Notes: generated by a model from the sequence alone, not told the origin. Shown: positions 28,084 through 38,457, numbered from the stretch's first letter. The stretch is DNA of 64,000 nt from Cellulomonas edaphi (GCF_030362815.1 NZ_JAUCGR010000002.1:310001-374000); one strand, 5' to 3'. Numbers and translations: made by a program.

Positions 28084-30318
28084 GTGTTCGCCCGCCTCGG
28101 TCGCGTCGTCGCCCACCACCCCCGCCTGACGGTCGCCGTCTGGCTCGTCCTGGCCGTCCTCGGCTACGCCACGGCAGCGGTGGGAGTGCACGGCGAGAGC
28201 CTCTTCGAGCGGCTCACCACCGGCGAGCCCACCGCGCCCGGCTCCGAGAGCCAGGAGGGCCGGGACATCCTGGCCCAGGCGGACGAGGCGGGGGCGTCGC
28301 TCACGCTCATCCTGTCGGACGTCGATCCCAGCACGCCCGGTCTCGACGACGCGCTCGATCCCGCGCGCACCGACCTGGCCGCGATCCCGGGCGTCGCCTC
28401 CGTCGTCGACCCGCTCGCACTGCCGGACGGCGTCGACAACCCGGCGGCGGCCCCGCTGGTCGCCAAGGACGGCGATGGCTTCCTCGTCGTGGTCGAGCTC
28501 GAGCCGGGGCTGAGCGACTCGGCCGAGGGCCACGCGCTGGCCGAGGTCGAGGAGCGGCTCGGCGCGGTGCCCGACGACCTGGAAGACCTCGCGCCCGACG
28601 TCACCGGGGTCGTCGGCGGCACGTCGCTCATCTACTCGGCCATCACCGAGCAGGTGGAGACCGACCTGCGCACCGGCGAGGCGATCGCCCTGCCCGTCGC
28701 GCTGCTCATCATGGTCGTGGTGTTCGGCGGCTTCCTCGCCGCGTCGATGCCCATGGCGGGCGCATTCGCCTCGATCGCCGGTGGGCTCGCGGCGCTGCTG
28801 GGCCTGTCGTACGTGATGACGCTCGACTCGTCCGTGGTCAACGTCGTGACCGTGCTCGGACTCGGCCTGTCGATCGACTACGGGCTGCTCATCGTGTCGC
28901 GCTTCCGCGAAGAGCTGCACCGCCTCATCGACGCCGACGGCGGTCGGGCGTCGCGACGCAGGCGCGGTGACGGGTCCGTCGTGACGGCCATCGAGAACAC
29001 CATGGCGACCGCCGGTCGCACCGTGACGTTCTCCGCGTTGACGGTGGCGATCTCGATCGCCTCCCTCCTGGTGTTCACGCCCGAGATCCTGCGCGCGATC
29101 GGGGCAGCCGGCGTCGCCGTCGTGCTCGTGGCCGTGCTCACCGCCCTCACGCTCGTCCCGGCGCTGCTGGTCATGACCGGGCGCCGGCTCGCGCGCCCGG
29201 GGCTGCTCTCGCGCGTCCCGGTGATCGCGAACATCTTCTCGGGTGCCTCCGACGTCGTGACCGAGGAGGGCCGGTTCTCGGCACTCGCCGAGCGCGTGCA
29301 GCGGCACCCCTGGTGGGTCATGCTCGGCGCGCTCGTCGTGCTGGGCACCCTCGCCATCCCGCTGACCCATCTCGAGCTGCGCAGCTCCACCACGCAGCTG
29401 CTGCCCGCCGGCAGCACGCAGCGCGAGTTCGTCGAGACCCTGGCCGCCCAGTACCCGGCCTCCACGTCACCCGCGATCACCGTGGTGGCAGAGACGTCGC
29501 TCGAGGAGGCCACGGCCTGGGCCGACGACATCGCCGACCTCGACCACGTGGCGAGCGTGGACCCGCCGACCCCGGTCGGCTCGTACGTCGCCATCGGCGT
29601 GCGCCCCGCGACCACGGACGGCGGCGATGCCGTCGCGCGCGCGGCGGTCGAGGAGATCCGCGCGCTCGACCCCGGCTTCCCCACCTGGGTGACCGGGCAG
29701 GCGGCCGCCCAGATCGACTTCAGCGCGGCACTGCGCTCCGGGGCGCTGTGGGCCGCCCTCATCGTCGGGCTCGCCACGTTCGTCCTGCTCTTCCTCATGA
29801 CCGGCTCCGTCGTGCTGCCCGTCAAGGCGCTGCTGACCAACCTGCTCTCGCTCGCGGCGTCGCTCGGGGTGCTCGTCTGGGCGTTCCAGGACGGCCACCT
29901 GGAAGGGCTGCTGGGCTTCACCTCGACCGGCGGCATCGAGACGTTCGTCATCGCGCTCGTCATCGCGTTCGGCTTCGGGCTCGCAATGGACTACGAGGTC
30001 TTCCTGCTCTCGCGCATCAAGGAGCTGCACGACCAGGGGGCGTCCGACAACGACGCGGTGCGGCTGGGGCTGCAGCGCTCGGGCCGCATCATCACGTCCG
30101 CCGCGGCGATCATCATCGTGGTGTTCGCGGGCTTCGTCGCCGGTCAGCTGCTGGTCATCAAGGAGGTCGGCTTCGCACTGGCCGTCGCGGTGCTGATCGA
30201 CGCCACGATCGTGCGACTGCTGCTCGTCCCGGCCACCATGACGGTCCTCGGGCACCTCAACTGGTGGTCGCCGCGCTGGATGCAGCGCATCTACGAGCGC
30301 CTCGCGATCACCCACTGA
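28084..30318 (+). CDS. MMPL/RND-family membrane transporter
   Basis: A 744-residue inner-membrane protein with the MMPL layout: helix 1 ([18 protein letters not shown]), an extracytoplasmic loop, a five- to six-helix bundle, then the same again. Each half has the conserved Asp-Tyr membrane motif ([15 protein letters not shown] and [15 protein letters not shown]). The substrate is unknown; relatives export lipids or drugs. GTG start at 28084 chosen because it leads straight into [14 protein letters not shown]; no clear ribosome site, so it may be leaderless. It is single and plus-strand among minus-strand genes, ending at a bidirectional terminator. Confidence 0.9.
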   Translation: MFARLGRVVAHHPRLTVAVWLVLAVLGYATAAVGVHGESLFERLTTGEPTAPGSESQEGRDILAQADEAGASLTLILSDVDPSTPGLDDALDPARTDLAAIPGVASVVDPLALPDGVDNPAAAPLVAKDGDGFLVVVELEPGLSDSAEGHALAEVEERLGAVPDDLEDLAPDVTGVVGGTSLIYSAITEQVETDLRTGEAIALPVALLIMVVVFGGFLAASMPMAGAFASIAGGLAALLGLSYVMTLDSSVVNVVTVLGLGLSIDYGLLIVSRFREELHRLIDADGGRASRRRRGDGSVVTAIENTMATAGRTVTFSALTVAISIASLLVFTPEILRAIGAAGVAVVLVAVLTALTLVPALLVMTGRRLARPGLLSRVPVIANIFSGASDVVTEEGRFSALAERVQRHPWWVMLGALVVLGTLAIPLTHLELRSSTTQLLPAGSTQREFVETLAAQYPASTSPAITVVAETSLEEATAWADDIADLDHVASVDPPTPVGSYVAIGVRPATTDGGDAVARAAVEEIRALDPGFPTWVTGQAAAQIDFSAALRSGALWAALIVGLATFVLLFLMTGSVVLPVKALLTNLLSLAASLGVLVWAFQDGHLEGLLGFTSTGGIETFVIALVIAFGFGLAMDYEVFLLSRIKELHDQGASDNDAVRLGLQRSGRIITSAAAIIIVVFAGFVAGQLLVIKEVGFALAVAVLIDATIVRLLLVPATMTVLGHLNWWSPRWMQRIYERLAITH

Positions 30319-30330
30319 GTCGCCCGCGAT

Positions 30331-30365
30331 CTCCGGTACCGGCGCACGAGGCGCCGGTACCGGAG
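30331..30365. terminator. Bidirectional terminator between MMPL gene and aspS
   Basis: A perfect 15-base stem, CTCCGGTACCGGCGC with its complement at 30351-30365, and a 5-base loop fill the 51-base gap between two converging genes. Confidence 0.88.
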
Positions 30366-30369
30366 GCGG

Positions 30370-32142
30370 TCACTCCGCGGCGGTCTTCGCCTTCGGCCTG
30401 GCGTCCACGCCGGCCTCGCGACGCTGCTCGGGCGTGATGGGCGCGGGAGCCTGCGTCAGCGGGTCGTAGCCGCCACCCGACTTGGGGAAGGCGATGACGT
30501 CGCGGATGGACTCGGCGCCGGTGAGCAGCGCGACGATGCGGTCCCAGCCGAACGCGATCCCGCCGTGCGGGGGCGCACCGAACTGGAACGCGTCGAGCAG
30601 GAAGCCGAACTTCTCCTGCGCGTCGTCGGGGCCGATGCCCATGATCTCGAAGACCCGCTCCTGCACGTCGCGGCGGTGGATACGGATAGACCCGCCGCCG
30701 ATCTCGTTGCCGTTGCAGACGATGTCGTACGCGTAGGCGAGGGCCGCGCCCGGGTCCTGCTCGAACGTGTCGATCCACTCCGGGGTGGGGGACGTGAACG
30801 CGTGGTGCACGGCCGTCCAGGCGCCGCCGCCGACGGCCACGTCGTCGTCCTCGCCGGTCGGCTTGAACAGCGGCGCGTCGACCACCCACACGAACGACCA
30901 CTCCGACTCGTCGATCAGGCCGCCGCGGCGACCGATCTCGAGCCGTGCGGCGCCCAGCAGGCCCCGCGCGTCGTTCACCGAGCCGGCCGCGAAGAAGATC
31001 GCGTCGCCTGGGCTCGCGCCGACGGCGGCCATCAGGCCGGCCCGCTCGTCATCGGTGATGTTCTTGGCGACCGGGCCGCCGAGCTCACCGTCCTCACCGA
31101 CGGTGACGTACGCGAGGCCCTTGGCGCCGCGCTGCTTGGCCCACTCCTGCCAGGCGTCGAAGCCGCGGCGCGGGGTGGACGCGCCACCCGGCTGGACCAC
31201 GGCACCCACGTAGGGCGCCTGGAACACCCGGAACGGGGTGTTCTTGAAGTACTCCGTGAGCTCGACGAGCTCGAGGCCGAACCGCAGGTCGGGCTTGTCC
31301 GACCCGTAGCGGGCCATCGCCTCGTGGAACGTCATGCGGCGGATCGGCGTGGGGATCTCGACGTCGATCAGCTGCCAGAGCGCCACCAGGATCTGCTCGC
31401 CGAGCGCGATGACGTCGTCCTGCTCGACGAAGCTCATCTCCACGTCCAGCTGCGTGAACTCCGGCTGACGGTCCGCGCGGAAGTCCTCGTCGCGGTAGCA
31501 ACGGGCGATCTGGTAGTACCGCTCGAGGCCGGCCACCATGAGCAGCTGCTTGAACAGCTGCGGCGACTGCGGCAGGGCGTACCAGCTGCCCGGGGCCAGC
31601 CGCGCCGGCACCAGGAAGTCGCGCGCACCCTCGGGGGTGCTGCGCGTGAGCGTGGGCGTCTCGACCTCGACGAAGTCCTGCGCGTCGAGCACGGCACGGG
31701 CGGCGGCGTTCGCCCGCGCGCGCAGGCGGATGGCGCGAGCGGGCGCCGGCCGGCGCAGGTCGAGGTAGCGGTGCTTGAGGCGCGCCTCCTCGCCCACGGG
31801 CTCGTCCAGGGACGACGAGACCTGGAACGGCAGCGGAGCGGCCTCGTTCAGGACGACCACGTCGGTGGCCACGAGCTCGACCTCGCCGGTGGCGAGGTTG
31901 GCGTTCTCGTTGCCGGCGGGACGACGGCCGATCTCGCCGGTGACCTGCAGCACGTACTCGGCCCGCAGGCCGTGGGCCACCGCCTCGTCGCGGATGACCA
32001 CCTGAGCGATGCCCGAGGCGTCCCGCAGGTCCACGAACGCCACGCCGCCGTGATCGCGCCGACGGTCCACCCAGCCCGTGAGGGTGACGGTGGTGCCGAT
32101 GTGCTCGGCTCGCAGCGAGCCGGCGGTGTGGGTGCGGAGCAC
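30370..32142 (-). CDS. aspS: Aspartate--tRNA ligase
   Basis: Class II synthetase charging tRNA-Asp. The 590-residue bacterial-type protein has the anticodon-binding OB fold ([20 protein letters not shown]), the [11 protein letters not shown] loop, motif 2 ([22 protein letters not shown]), the bacterial GAD insertion in the middle, and motif 3 ([13 protein letters not shown]). ATG start at 32142. In related genomes hisS lies close by; here about 20 kb of accessory genes intervene. Confidence 0.97.
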   Translation of the reverse strand: MLRTHTAGSLRAEHIGTTVTLTGWVDRRRDHGGVAFVDLRDASGIAQVVIRDEAVAHGLRAEYVLQVTGEIGRRPAGNENANLATGEVELVATDVVVLNEAAPLPFQVSSSLDEPVGEEARLKHRYLDLRRPAPARAIRLRARANAAARAVLDAQDFVEVETPTLTRSTPEGARDFLVPARLAPGSWYALPQSPQLFKQLLMVAGLERYYQIARCYRDEDFRADRQPEFTQLDVEMSFVEQDDVIALGEQILVALWQLIDVEIPTPIRRMTFHEAMARYGSDKPDLRFGLELVELTEYFKNTPFRVFQAPYVGAVVQPGGASTPRRGFDAWQEWAKQRGAKGLAYVTVGEDGELGGPVAKNITDDERAGLMAAVGASPGDAIFFAAGSVNDARGLLGAARLEIGRRGGLIDESEWSFVWVVDAPLFKPTGEDDDVAVGGGAWTAVHHAFTSPTPEWIDTFEQDPGAALAYAYDIVCNGNEIGGGSIRIHRRDVQERVFEIMGIGPDDAQEKFGFLLDAFQFGAPPHGGIAFGWDRIVALLTGAESIRDVIAFPKSGGGYDPLTQAPAPITPEQRREAGVDARPKAKTAAE

Positions 32143-32204
32143 AGCAGATTCCTTCGGTCAGAGGCGTGGGGCAGCCCTGATCCTAGTCGGCGACCAGGGC
32201 CGGC

Positions 32205-33224
32205 TCAGGACCCGGACGTCACGAGCGACTGGATCTCCGCGACCGGGACCTCGGAGGTCGTCGTCACCGTCTGGTCGGCGAGCGCGGTGGGAGCGGCGTT
32301 CGCGCTCGACACCCACGACGCGTGCCAGACCTCGCGCGCCGTGAGGGTCGACCTCAGGCCCGGCTGGTTGGCGCTGGAACGCTGGAAGACGACCGAGCAG
32401 TCCGTGCTCGCGCCGCTCGACCACGGGGTGCCGCCGTCCGCGCAGTGGCGCGATGTGCCGCCCTCGGCGCTCACGTCCATGCCGCCCAGCGTGGCGGTGA
32501 CCCGGGCCCAGACCGCGCCCCCGTAGACCGAGGCGGTGACGTCCAGGGTGTGCGGCGCACCCTCCACCCACACCCACGTGTCGACGCCGACGAACGTGGC
32601 CGCGTCACCACGCCTGGTCGGGTTCCAGGCGACGGTGCCCGGCTCGATCGACAGCTCGGAGCTGGCGATCTCGGCGAGCATCTCGGGCGTCACCAGCGGG
32701 TCGGGCGGCGCGTCGCCCGCGTCGACCCAGACCGTGTCGTGGTCGGCGAACCAGGCGGTCGTCGCCTCGGCCCAGCCGTCGAGCGTGTCGCCCGGCCAGT
32801 ACTCGCTCGAGCACATGCCGCCGTACCAGTGCCCCTTGTCGTCGTCGGCGTGCTTCTCCCAGCCGGGGATCTCGTCGAAGCCGCCCAGGCCGTGCTCGAT
32901 CCTCGCGCGGTCGGGATCCGCAAGCATCTCGGCGTACGCCTTGCCGGTCATGAACTCGAAGTACCAGCAGACCGGGTGGACCGCGATGGTGGTGGTGTCG
33001 ACGTCGACCGAGCCCCCGCCGCCGCGCACGCCGGTGCCGGAGACCGTGACCTTGATCGTCCCGCCACCCGCGCTCCCGCTCGACGACCCTCCGCACCCGC
33101 TCACGCACGGCCCGTCGGCCGCGGACCCCGGCGTCGAGGCGACCAGGGCGCCGCCCGCCACCAGCACGGCGACCGCCGTCAGCCGCGCGACGAGGCGGCC
33201 TGCGGAACGGACCGGGGTCAGCAC
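32205..33224 (-). CDS. Secreted protein of unknown function
   Basis: A 339-residue exported protein. The GTG start at 33224 gives a signal peptide (VARLTAVAVLVAGGALVAS, then a likely cut near GSAA). The mature N-terminus is CVSGCGG followed by Ser/Gly, then a domain with VCWYFEFMTGKAY, WYGGMCSSEY and GVDTWVWVEG and several cysteines. It resembles unnamed secreted actinobacterial proteins; no catalytic motif is evident. Its start overlaps the stop of the lipoprotein gene upstream by 7 bases, so the two are probably made together. Confidence 0.75.
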   Translation of the reverse strand: MLTPVRSAGRLVARLTAVAVLVAGGALVASTPGSAADGPCVSGCGGSSSGSAGGGTIKVTVSGTGVRGGGGSVDVDTTTIAVHPVCWYFEFMTGKAYAEMLADPDRARIEHGLGGFDEIPGWEKHADDDKGHWYGGMCSSEYWPGDTLDGWAEATTAWFADHDTVWVDAGDAPPDPLVTPEMLAEIASSELSIEPGTVAWNPTRRGDAATFVGVDTWVWVEGAPHTLDVTASVYGGAVWARVTATLGGMDVSAEGGTSRHCADGGTPWSSGASTDCSVVFQRSSANQPGLRSTLTAREVWHASWVSSANAAPTALADQTVTTTSEVPVAEIQSLVTSGS

Positions 33225-33889
33225 GGGTCCCCCGTCAGGTAGGCCTGGACCGCCCACGCGCCCGTCGGCTGCTTCGCGACCTCGGCACGGATCTTCTGCC
33301 GCGCCTCCGGGAGGTCCGCTCCTGAGGTCACCTTGCCGCCCTTCGTGAACGTCGCCTTGCGGGAGTCGGTGCACAGGTCGACGACGACCAGCCGGCCGTC
33401 GCCCACCACGTCCTTGTACGTGATCGTCTCGCGGCCCCCGGTGGTCCAGCCGCTCTTGTTGTTCGTGTCGACGACCTCCTTGACCTGGGCCAGCGCCGCG
33501 CCGGTGGCGAGCGTGCGCAGCTGCGGGTCGACCTTGCCCTCGGTCCGGGACCGCCAGAACGCGACGTCGAACTTGCTGAGGGTGTCCAGCGCGTCGACCT
33601 GGGCCGCGGTGATCGTCGGCATGGCGCCGAAGGTGATGCCCAGCGCGGGGTCGGAGCGGTCCGTCACGGCCGGGGCGGCGGTGGTCGCCGACGCCTGCGG
33701 TGTCGGCTCCGCCGACGCCGATGCCGAGGCGGTCGCATGAGCCGGGGTCGCCGACTCGGTCGACCGCTGGAGGCTGACCGCGTCGCCCTGCTGCGCCGAG
33801 CAACCGGCGACCACGAGGACTCCGCCGGCGACGAGCCCCGCGAGGGTCCGCCGCACTGCCCGTCGACCTCGAAGACTCGTCGGTCTCAC
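33218..33889 (-). CDS. Putative lipoprotein
   Basis: A 223-residue product with an Arg-rich N-terminus, hydrophobic stretch LAGLVAGGVLVV and a lipobox AGC, then a Thr/Ser/Ala/Pro linker of about 45 residues and a compact domain (FGAMPTITAAQVDALDTLSK ... VVVDLCTDSRKATFTKGG). The last segment, with one cysteine and a terminal GDPC, resembles small actinobacterial lipoproteins of unknown role. Start taken at GTG 33889 (VRPTS); an in-frame GTG about 10 codons later is possible. Coupled with the following secreted protein gene. Confidence 0.7.
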   Translation of the reverse strand: MRPTSLRGRRAVRRTLAGLVAGGVLVVAGCSAQQGDAVSLQRSTESATPAHATASASASAEPTPQASATTAAPAVTDRSDPALGITFGAMPTITAAQVDALDTLSKFDVAFWRSRTEGKVDPQLRTLATGAALAQVKEVVDTNNKSGWTTGGRETITYKDVVGDGRLVVVDLCTDSRKATFTKGGKVTSGADLPEARQKIRAEVAKQPTGAWAVQAYLTGDPC

Positions 33890-34053
33890 CCCGTACCCCC
33901 TGCTCTCGACTCCAACGACCCGCCGTCCCGGACCGAGCGCGAGGCGTCGGACCGGTGCGTGCTTCGTCCCAGAATTCCACAGCCCTCGGCTGCTCGCCGT
34001 CGCTGCCCGTCCCTCGATCGGGTCGATCGCGACGCGGCATCGCCGACGGCGCG

Positions 34054-34671
34054 CTACCTCGGCCGCCTGATCGTCGTGCGCACGCGCGTCACGGACGGCC
34101 GCGCCGGGACCGACGAGAAGCCGAAACCGACCGGGGGTTCGACGGCCGCGAGTGCCCCGCACGGCTCCCCGGCCCACGACGCGTCGGCGGCCACGATCTC
34201 GTGCTGGTCCGAGGCGGCGTAGGTCTCGGTGCGCCCGCCGCCGGCCGACCCGCGCGTCCGCACCCCGGTGAGCACGACGCGAGCGACGGGGTCCGCGGCG
34301 GCGGCGAACCACTCGGCCGAGGCCAGCGCGGCGGGCACCGCGGCCAGCAGTCTGCCCACCCCCGTGCGCGCTCCGATCCGCAGCGCGGCATCGAGCGGCC
34401 CCGCGGTGACGCGCCACGTCCTCGACCGTGCGTCGCTCGAGACGCGCACGTCCACCACGTGCACCGCGTCGAACGCGTAGGTCGCGGAGATCTCGTCGGC
34501 GACGTCCGCACGCGGCGCGAGGAGGGTGCGGTGGCCCGACGCGTCCTCGACCATCACGTCGGCGAACGACCCGTACGGCGAGTCGAGCCACCGTCCGACG
34601 ACGAGGCGGCGTCCGCTCGCCGTGCCGAGACCCGCGATGTGCCCGCGGTAGACGTCGACGCGGTCGGGCAT
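34054..34671 (-). CDS. Conserved hypothetical protein
   Basis: A 205-residue soluble-looking protein without signal peptide or membrane helix. It begins MPDRVDVYRGHIAGLGTASG and has YAFDAVHVVDVRVS and a basic C-terminus. No catalytic motif is recognised. ATG start at 34671, 45 bases after the radical SAM gene. The function cannot be assigned; co-transcription with the radical SAM gene is plausible from spacing. Confidence 0.65.
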   Translation of the reverse strand: MPDRVDVYRGHIAGLGTASGRRLVVGRWLDSPYGSFADVMVEDASGHRTLLAPRADVADEISATYAFDAVHVVDVRVSSDARSRTWRVTAGPLDAALRIGARTGVGRLLAAVPAALASAEWFAAAADPVARVVLTGVRTRGSAGGGRTETYAASDQHEIVAADASWAGEPCGALAAVEPPVGFGFSSVPARPSVTRVRTTIRRPR

Positions 34672-34716
34672 CCCGTCACGGTAGGCGGCCCTGCCCCGGC
34701 ACGCACCACGCGGGCA

Positions 34717-35763
34717 TCAGAACAGAGCCGGTTGCAGCACGCTCGCCGCCGCCGGGCTCTCCGGCGCCACCGGCATGCTGCCCTCCGGGTACGACCCCTC
34801 CGCATCGAGGCGGTGACCACCGCCGGGAGTCAGCCCGTGCCTGGTGAGCAGCGGTCGGACGCGCTGGTCCAGCCACCTGGCGTACTCGCGCGGTGCGTAG
34901 GCGCCGGAGCCGTACAGCGAGCGGTACCGGGTCACGATCTCCGGGCGGTGCTCGGCCAGCCAGGCGTAGAAGAGCGGCTTCACGGGCCCGCGCAGGTGCA
35001 ACGGGAGGATGGTCACGCCCGTCGCACCTGCCTCGGCGAGCTGGCCCAGCAGCGAGTCGAGCTCGTCGCGCCCGTCCGTGAGCCACGGCATGACGGGGGC
35101 CACCATGACGCCGCACGGCAGGCCCGCGTCGCGCACCGCGCGGATCAGGTCGAGCCGCGCGCGTGGGGTCGGCGTGCCGGGCTCCATCGCCTGCTGGAGG
35201 CCCTCGTCGCCGATCGCGAGCGAGACGCCGATGCCGACGGGCACCCTCTCGGCCGCGGAGGCGAGCAGCGCCAGGTCGCGCCGCAGCAGCGTGCCCTTGG
35301 TGAGGATCGACAGCGGCGTGCGTGCGTCGGCGAGGGCCTCGATGATGCCGGGCATGAACGCGTACCGGCCTTCGGCCCGCTGGTACGGGTCGGTGTTGGT
35401 CCCGAGAGCCACGGCCTGCCGCCCCCACGTCCGGCGGGACAGCTCCGCGCGGAGGACCTCCACGACGTTGGTCTTGACCACCACCTGCGTCTCGAAGTCG
35501 CGGCCCGCGTCGAGGTCGAGGTACTCGTGGGTCGGTCGGGCGAAGCAGTAGGCGCAGGCGTGCGTGCAGCCGCGGAACGGGTTGACCGTCCACCGGAACG
35601 GCATCGAGGAGGCCTCGGGCACCTTGTTCAGCGCGCTGCGGGCCAGCACCTCGTGGAACGTGATGCCGGCGAACTCGGGCGTGCGCACGCTGCGGACGAG
35701 GCCCCGCAGGCCCAGGCCCGGCAGCGCCGCGTCCTCGTCACCCCGCTGGTCATCCCATCGCAT
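34717..35763 (-). CDS. Radical SAM protein, Rv2578c/SplB-like family
   Basis: A 348-residue iron-sulfur protein. The SAM cluster motif CTHACAYC (CxxxCxxC) lies in NPFRGCTHACAYCFARPTHE, followed by the family's EYLDLDAGRDFE and GTNTDPYQRAEGRYAF. It belongs to the group that includes M. tuberculosis Rv2578c, which has distant likeness to spore photoproduct lyase. From memory Rv2578c also lies between aspS and hisS, so this gene is likely part of the ancestral order. A perfect SOS-box-type palindrome ends 10 bases upstream of its ATG, which suggests LexA control and a DNA-damage role. The exact reaction is unknown. Confidence 0.9.
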   Translation of the reverse strand: MRWDDQRGDEDAALPGLGLRGLVRSVRTPEFAGITFHEVLARSALNKVPEASSMPFRWTVNPFRGCTHACAYCFARPTHEYLDLDAGRDFETQVVVKTNVVEVLRAELSRRTWGRQAVALGTNTDPYQRAEGRYAFMPGIIEALADARTPLSILTKGTLLRRDLALLASAAERVPVGIGVSLAIGDEGLQQAMEPGTPTPRARLDLIRAVRDAGLPCGVMVAPVMPWLTDGRDELDSLLGQLAEAGATGVTILPLHLRGPVKPLFYAWLAEHRPEIVTRYRSLYGSGAYAPREYARWLDQRVRPLLTRHGLTPGGGHRLDAEGSYPEGSMPVAPESPAAASVLQPALF

Positions 35764-35772
35764 CGACCCATG

Positions 35773-35786
35773 CGAACACGTGTTCG
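35773..35786. promoter_or_regulatory. SOS box (LexA operator) candidate
   Basis: CGAACACGTGTTCG is a perfect 14-base palindrome that matches the Gram-positive and mycobacterial LexA consensus CGAAC-N4-GTTCG at every fixed position. It ends 9 bases before the radical SAM start codon, where a bound repressor would block transcription or early elongation. Confidence 0.8.
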
Positions 35787-35808
35787 AACGCGTGTCAAGC
35801 AGCCGCGC

Positions 35809-36357
35809 TCACGCCTGCGTCGAGACCACCTGCGCCGAGAGCGCGGGCAGGTCGTGCAGGGGATCGCGCCCCTCGCCCTTCCAGCTGCTCGTGAGCTCCA
35901 CCACCTGGTCGCCCGCGAAGACGACCGAGCTCGCCCCCACCGCGCCCGTCCATGCCGCGCCGTCCTGGTCCGTGTAGCGGACCGACGGCTCGACCACCCC
36001 GGGCGCGTCGCCGTCCACCTGCGCGCGGAGGTCCTTGCCCTCGGCGGACGACGCCGGCTGGACGGTCACGAACAGCATGGCCCCGTCCACCAGGCTCGTG
36101 TCGGTGGGCCAGATCTCGCACTCGCGCACCCCGTCGGCGCCCGCCGACTCGAGGCTGCCCTCGACGCGCCCGACCTTCAGGCCCAGGGCCGTCTCGACGT
36201 CGGCGCGGTCCATGCCGCACACGAGGTCGGCCGTGCTGGCGGGGCGCGACGGGATCTCGGTCGGCATCGGTTCCTCCTTCGTGGACGACGTGCAGCCGGC
36301 GACCGCGGCACCGAGCGCGGCCGCGGCGAGCAGGCCGAGGATCGGGCGCGCCCTCAC
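35809..36357 (-). CDS. Putative lipoprotein next to type VII locus
   Basis: A 182-residue protein with a lipoprotein signal (VRARPILGLLAAAALGAAVAGC) and a DUF3558-like small domain: LVCGMDRADVETALGLKVG, CEIWP and a late FAGDQVVELTSS. Two cysteines would be able to pair. The GTG at 36357 overlaps the stop of the 700-residue protein gene by 4 bases, so it is translationally coupled to the type VII-associated unit. Role unknown; an envelope accessory of the same unit is inferred. Confidence 0.75.
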   Translation of the reverse strand: MRARPILGLLAAAALGAAVAGCTSSTKEEPMPTEIPSRPASTADLVCGMDRADVETALGLKVGRVEGSLESAGADGVRECEIWPTDTSLVDGAMLFVTVQPASSAEGKDLRAQVDGDAPGVVEPSVRYTDQDGAAWTGAVGASSVVFAGDQVVELTSSWKGEGRDPLHDLPALSAQVVSTQA

Positions 36358-38456
36358 AGCGGCAGGCCCCACTGGTCGCGGTACGTGCCGATGACGCGCT
36401 CGGCGACGATCGTCTTCATCGCCGACTTGTTGTACCAGTCCTGGTAAGCGCGCGAGCCGGTGTCGAAGTGCGGCGGCGGCCCGGGCTGGATCGTCCCCGC
36501 GGGCGGCGGCGTGAAGTCGTAGCCGCGCTCGGCGGCCCCCCGGACGGCCGCGTCGTCGAAGTAGCCACTCTGCAGGAGCTGGTTCATGGTCGCGTCGGCG
36601 AGCTGCGTCTGGACCTTCTGGCTGAGCTCGGTGTACGTCGCTCCCGAGTCCGTGGACGCGCTGTCCTTGATCTGGTCGAGGGTCGCGTCCTTGAGCTGGT
36701 CGACGCCGAAATTGAGCCACTTGGGCTTGATCTCGGGGATGTACGGGATCGCCGAGGCCAGGCTGAGGGCGTCGGCGATGGCCTCGGCGCGCTTCTTCTG
36801 GAACTCCTCGTCCGACTTGTCGCCGCCGTAGGCCGTGTCCAGCGTCCAGCCGATCACCTGCGACGCGTTGGTGATCGCGGGGTTGGAGTCGTCGCTGACG
36901 CCGCCGGTGATGAAGTTGGCCGCCGCGTTGGGCTGCTGCACCTTCGCGTCCGTCAACCCCTTGTTGACCGCGAGGTTCTGGGCCTGGAACAACCCGGTCA
37001 TGAAGGGGGTCAGGTCGTTCTGGTTCTCCCCCAGCGTGCCGACGATCTTGGCCAGCAGCGCCTTGTCGAGCACGGCGCCGTACGGCATGTCGGGGTCGAA
37101 GAGATCCCCGCTGCCGGGCTGCGACCAGCCCTGCGTGAGGTCGTCGTGGTCGTCCAGGATCACGCGGTAGGCGTCGGCACCGTAGGAGGCGAGCATCTGC
37201 GCGACGTGCGCGCGCAGCCCGTCCGACATCTTCCAGCCCTCGTGCTGGCCGAACACGAGCCACCCGTCCGACTGGCCCTCGCCGGTCTTGTCGCCGATGA
37301 GCGCGAACGTCTGCGACGCGAGGTCGGCCGAGAGCCGTCCGGACGCCTCGCTGTTGCGCAGCCGCGTCGTCGCGGCCTCCAGCGCGGTTCCCAGGGCGCC
37401 GCCGTTGGTGGCGTCGACGTCCCAACGCCGGTCGAGCACCAGGTACGCCAGCCGCTCGGAGACGCTCACCTCGTGGCCGTCGATGGTGACCTTGCGGTCG
37501 TCGCCGCCACCGAAGAAGTGCTGCGCGGCCTCCGGGTTGTTCCCGAGCGCCGCCATGATCCCGGCCAGCGGGTCGCGGAACCGCCGACCGTCCGCGTCGT
37601 AGACGCCCGCGTTCGTCGTGCCGTCGCTGCCGCGCGGCTGCCAGACGGCTCCGCGCGCGTCGCCGAGCTCACGCTCGTGGTCGTAGACGCCCTCGGCCAC
37701 CTGGTTCAGGAACGGGGTGCCGTACCGGCCGGCGTTCAGGAGCACCGTCAGCGCGTTGGCGCGGTCCACCCGCCCGTCCCCGCCGTCGTAGTAGGGGGAC
37801 GTCGGCACCTCCGCCTCGATCGTCTCGAGCCAGCTCTGCGCGTAGTCGGACGGGAGCGCCAGGTCACCGGTGTTGCGGGTCGCCGTGGCGACCGTCGTCG
37901 ACATGCCGTTCAGCAGCTTGCCGTACCAGGCGTTCTTGGCGTCGAGCTCGGCCTGCGTCGAGCTGCCGTCCTGGTAGGAGCGCTGGTACCCCAGGGTGAT
38001 GACGACGTCCGCGAGCTCGTCGGCGCTCAGCGCCCTCGCGAACCCCGCGGCGTAGTACGGGTCGTCCTGCATCTCGATGATCTGCTCGATGAGGTCGTCG
38101 TCCGGGCGACCTCCGTCGCGCAGCGCCTCGGCCGCCTCCTGGCCCGCCTGCTCCGCCTTGTCCGGGGCCATCGAGGAGATCTCGGTGACGTCGTCGAACT
38201 GGACGGTCCCCGTGGGCCACGTCGGGCTCGACCCCTCGAGGGCCTGCGCCTTCGCGAGCCGCCTGCGCGCGTCGGGCAGGACGTCACGGGCCCAGTCGGC
38301 CGCGGTCTGCATCCCGTGGGTGTCCGACGTCGCGAGGTTGTAGCGCGACAGCGTGGTGCGCAGGGAGCTGCGGGCAGAGTCGAGCGTGTCGATGCCGCTG
38401 ATCAGACCGTTGACGAGCTGCTGCATGCCCGCCACGTCGATGATCGCCTTCGCCAT
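36354..38456 (-). CDS. 700-residue type VII-associated protein, possible secreted substrate
   Basis: No signal peptide. Residues 1-75 are a helical, Trp-containing region (MAKAIIDVAGMQQLVNGLIS ... AADWARDVLPDARRRL) of the size of an ESX-type N-terminal module. The rest is largely alpha-helical, with DPYYAAGFARALSADELADV, HFFGGGDDR, a Pro-rich patch (TPPPAGTIQPGPPP) and an uncharged C-terminus DQWGLPL. It resembles large actinobacterial proteins near WXG100 genes (possibly DUF6571), but I cannot confirm a family. No toxin motif is recognised. It lies directly downstream of the 96-residue gene (TGACATG junction) and is coupled to a lipoprotein gene. Confidence 0.75.
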   Translation of the reverse strand: MAKAIIDVAGMQQLVNGLISGIDTLDSARSSLRTTLSRYNLATSDTHGMQTAADWARDVLPDARRRLAKAQALEGSSPTWPTGTVQFDDVTEISSMAPDKAEQAGQEAAEALRDGGRPDDDLIEQIIEMQDDPYYAAGFARALSADELADVVITLGYQRSYQDGSSTQAELDAKNAWYGKLLNGMSTTVATATRNTGDLALPSDYAQSWLETIEAEVPTSPYYDGGDGRVDRANALTVLLNAGRYGTPFLNQVAEGVYDHERELGDARGAVWQPRGSDGTTNAGVYDADGRRFRDPLAGIMAALGNNPEAAQHFFGGGDDRKVTIDGHEVSVSERLAYLVLDRRWDVDATNGGALGTALEAATTRLRNSEASGRLSADLASQTFALIGDKTGEGQSDGWLVFGQHEGWKMSDGLRAHVAQMLASYGADAYRVILDDHDDLTQGWSQPGSGDLFDPDMPYGAVLDKALLAKIVGTLGENQNDLTPFMTGLFQAQNLAVNKGLTDAKVQQPNAAANFITGGVSDDSNPAITNASQVIGWTLDTAYGGDKSDEEFQKKRAEAIADALSLASAIPYIPEIKPKWLNFGVDQLKDATLDQIKDSASTDSGATYTELSQKVQTQLADATMNQLLQSGYFDDAAVRGAAERGYDFTPPPAGTIQPGPPPHFDTGSRAYQDWYNKSAMKTIVAERVIGTYRDQWGLPL

Positions 38457-38457
38457 G

